Positions 63,874 through 64,000 of a DNA stretch of 64,000 nt are shown piece after piece (position 1 is the first letter of the stretch; every line of letters begins with the position of its first letter). This stretch comes from Streptomyces sp. ISL-98 (GTDB lineage Bacteria; Actinomycetota; Actinomycetes; Streptomycetales; Streptomycetaceae): contig NZ_JAGGPB010000032.1 of assembly GCF_018614055.1 (NCBI RefSeq), positions 62,001-126,000 of the forward strand. Reading direction: 5' to 3'. The translations under genes were made by a program, and so were the position numbers. A model generated the notes under the pieces. That model saw nothing but the letters and a program-made list of their open reading frames with translations. It did no database searches and was not told the DNA's origin.

Positions 63874-63906
63874 GGGCACGCTCCTCGTGGGTGCGACGTT
63901 GTGTAC

Positions 63907-63930
63907 ATGTACGAATGGTTGTTCGTACAT
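63907..63930. promoter_or_regulatory. Inverted repeat upstream of the M20 dipeptidase
   Basis: ATGTACGAA, six bases, TTCGTACAT: perfect 9-bp arms just upstream of the M20 start, overlapping the shorter palindrome GTACATGTAC at 63903. It has the look of an operator for a dimeric repressor such as a GntR or TetR protein. Confidence 0.6.
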
Positions 63931-64000
63931 CGGAAGGCAGGGCCGATCCTCCCACAACGAGATCGGCCGGGCCCGCGCCGTAGGATGCGTCAGCAGTACG

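Overview
The window looks like chromosomal DNA of a Streptomyces or close relative. GC content is very high, third codon positions are strongly G/C, GTG and TTG starts are common, many neighbouring genes overlap by ATGA, and the families are typical streptomycete ones (LAL regulator, DUF305/LVIVD pair, DUF5134, DUF6421, FprA-type reductase, sugar ABC importer without its own ATPase). No rRNA, tRNA or CRISPR array was seen.

Bases 1-16449 hold one tightly packed plus-strand operon for a polyketide or fatty-acid-like metabolite. It begins with a PUFA/enediyne-style synthase cut by the window edge (AT-ACP-KR visible). A second synthase follows (KS-AT-DH with a fused phosphopantetheinyl transferase), then a discrete ACP, an alpha/beta hydrolase, an MGT-type glycosyltransferase, a large zinc-ribbon methyltransferase fusion, a galactokinase homologue that has lost its catalytic motifs, a secreted phosphoesterase, an MFS exporter and a membrane-anchored beta-propeller protein. 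A LAL-type LuxR regulator (16475-19228, minus) converges on it. The likely logic is chain building on ACPs, release by the hydrolase, glycosylation and methylation, then export. This is the most promising system in the window.

19.4-30.4 kb carries housekeeping and surface genes: a secreted subtilisin with a P-domain and a clear terminator, an FprA-like NADP reductase, a divergent DUF305 lipoprotein/LVIVD secreted protein pair, two TetR genes each with a candidate operator, a HAD hydrolase coupled to a PAP2 phosphatase, an M56 peptidase and a DUF5134 membrane protein.

30.5-32.0 kb is a graveyard of mobile DNA: a VOC gene remnant, a tyrosine integrase fragment joined to a frameshifted Tn3 transposase fragment, and an IS1380-type transposase fragment with an in-frame stop. 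An oddly truncated methyltransferase lies next to it, divergent from an XRE/TPR-like regulator.

34.5-51.6 kb is core-like: VOC, GNAT, GDPD, PadR, an LLM oxidoreductase-esterase pair joined through a 15-bp Shine-Dalgarno-like repeat, a DUF6421-SDR-threonine aldolase operon, a transglutaminase-like/B3-B4 pair, PlsC-like acyltransferase, thioredoxin-like and flavin reductase genes, etfB-etfA with a strong terminator, a CitE-like aldolase and a membrane Ser/Thr kinase.

51.6-59.3 kb is an alpha-galactoside use cluster: LacI regulator, ROK kinase, secreted GH27 alpha-galactosidase, and a solute-binding protein with two permeases. The last 4.7 kb holds an NAD(P)-binding epimerase-like protein, a 59-residue protein, a P-loop kinase-NUDIX fusion, an MBL hydrolase and an M20 peptidase with an inverted repeat in its upstream region.
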